64,000 nt of DNA from an uncultured Alphaproteobacteria bacterium (GTDB lineage Bacteria; Pseudomonadota; Alphaproteobacteria; Micropepsales; Micropepsaceae), in the NCBI GenBank assembly GCA_902826695.1, contig CADEFU010000006.1:62001-126000 (forward strand), read 5' to 3'. The notes under the pieces are model-generated. The model was not told the DNA's origin, did no database searches, and saw nothing but the letters and a program-made list of their open reading frames with translations. Positions 63,655 to 64,000 of this stretch are shown here, one piece after another. The translations under genes and the position numbers were made by a program. Each line of letters begins with the position of its first letter. Positions within the stretch are counted from its first letter, which is position 1.

Positions 63655-64000
63655 ATGATTCGGTTGGTTCGAGGTGCGTTTCTGTTTGCGATGTTGGCGC
63701 TCGCGGCGCCGAGCCAAGCGAAGTTTGCCGTCTGCAACAAGACCAGCCATCCGCTGATGATCGCGATCGCCTATTCGGGGACAGGGGGGTGGCGGAGCGA
63801 GGGTTGGTGGCGTGTCGCGCCGGAAAGCTGCAGCGATATCCTGGCCGGGCCGCTGAAAGCACGATACTACTACGTGCGAGGCGTGCATGTCGGGGTGGAC
63901 GGGGGCTGGGACGGCAATCGTTTCTTCTGCGTTGGCGCCGGCAACTTCTCGATCAAAGGCCGTGAGAAGTGCCGCAAGCGCGGCTATTTTCAGGCCGGAT
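63655..64000 (+). CDS. DUF1036 family exported protein, cut by the window end
   Basis: The first 115 codons of an exported protein; the 3' end is missing. It has a signal peptide (MIRLVRGAFLFAMLALAAPSQA) and then FAVCNKTSHPLMIAIAY, GWWRVAPESCSDIL and RYYYVRGVH, typical of DUF1036. Conserved cysteines (in VCNKT, ESCSD, FFCVG, EKCRKRGY) may form disulfides. Function unknown. Confidence 0.85.
   Translation, partial: MIRLVRGAFLFAMLALAAPSQAKFAVCNKTSHPLMIAIAYSGTGGWRSEGWWRVAPESCSDILAGPLKARYYYVRGVHVGVDGGWDGNRFFCVGAGNFSIKGREKCRKRGYFQAG

Noticed and set aside
62300..63862. A 520-codon open frame on the minus strand
   Set aside because: Antisense to the glycerate kinase gene and rich in Arg; no domain recognised.
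1..64000. tRNA, rRNA, CRISPR array, riboswitch or replication origin
   Set aside because: None was recognised when reading the intergenic segments; short or divergent RNA genes could still be missed without a covariance-model search.

Overview
The window looks like chromosomal DNA of a high-GC alphaproteobacterium, most likely of the Hyphomicrobiales. This rests on lineage-typical families seen side by side: RcdA (DUF1465), TrcR (DUF1013), GapR (DUF2312), DUF1192, COQ9, a very small aa3-type oxidase subunit IV, a three-part proton-translocating transhydrogenase, a cysteine-free ribosomal protein L31 and DUF1036. The species cannot be named from the sequence alone. No tRNA, rRNA, CRISPR array or complete IS element was seen.

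Positions 1-30833 are backbone housekeeping DNA: efp-suhB, an OmpA-like protein, a lone TfoX C-terminal domain, an MsbA-like exporter, rpmE, rcdA, a quinone reductase, trcR, an acyl-CoA synthetase, two DUF465 proteins, a diguanylate cyclase, purE-purK, a serine hydrolase, an AraC regulator, a def-COQ9 pair, rpsU, a NatA/NatB-like ABC exporter, the pnt cluster with an extra membrane protein and a palindromic repeat, a small oxidase subunit, a GxxExxY gene enclosed by 54-bp inverted repeats, an alpha/beta hydrolase-thioesterase pair, an ABC1 kinase, and a sigma-54 response regulator.

The main observation is that the last 82 bp of the coding part of that response regulator gene (30748-30829) recur without a mismatch and in direct orientation at 54283-54364, followed by an in-frame stop (TAG) and then a 14-bp-stem hairpin. 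I infer that the 23.5 kb between the copies is a genomic island inserted at the 3' end of the regulator gene. The island carries a terminase-small-subunit-like gene at its left edge, then a stress and osmoprotection set: a sigma-54 two-component pair, a trehalose-6-phosphate synthase fused to a membrane sensor-like module, a sugar-porter MFS protein, an orphan SecF, OtsB, a GH15 glycosidase, NhaA, a universal stress protein, Fe/Mn superoxide dismutase, a YbdK-type carboxylate-amine ligase, an SLC13 permease, a CPBP protease and a Na+/Ca2+ exchanger. About 0.6 kb at its right end has no clear gene. No integrase was recognised.

After 54365 the backbone resumes: histidine phosphatase, glycine-zipper protein, GNAT, a GFA-like protein, an OPT transporter, a cyclase-family protein, a Sel1/prolyl-hydroxylase-like oxygenase, gapR, an N-formylglutamate amidohydrolase read in frame into DUF1244, glycerate 2-kinase and a DUF1036 protein cut by the window end. 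Island genes share functions (compatible-solute synthesis and turnover, ion homeostasis, oxidative defence) and have their own sensor-regulator pair, so I read the island as a transferable stress-tolerance module; that reading is inference.
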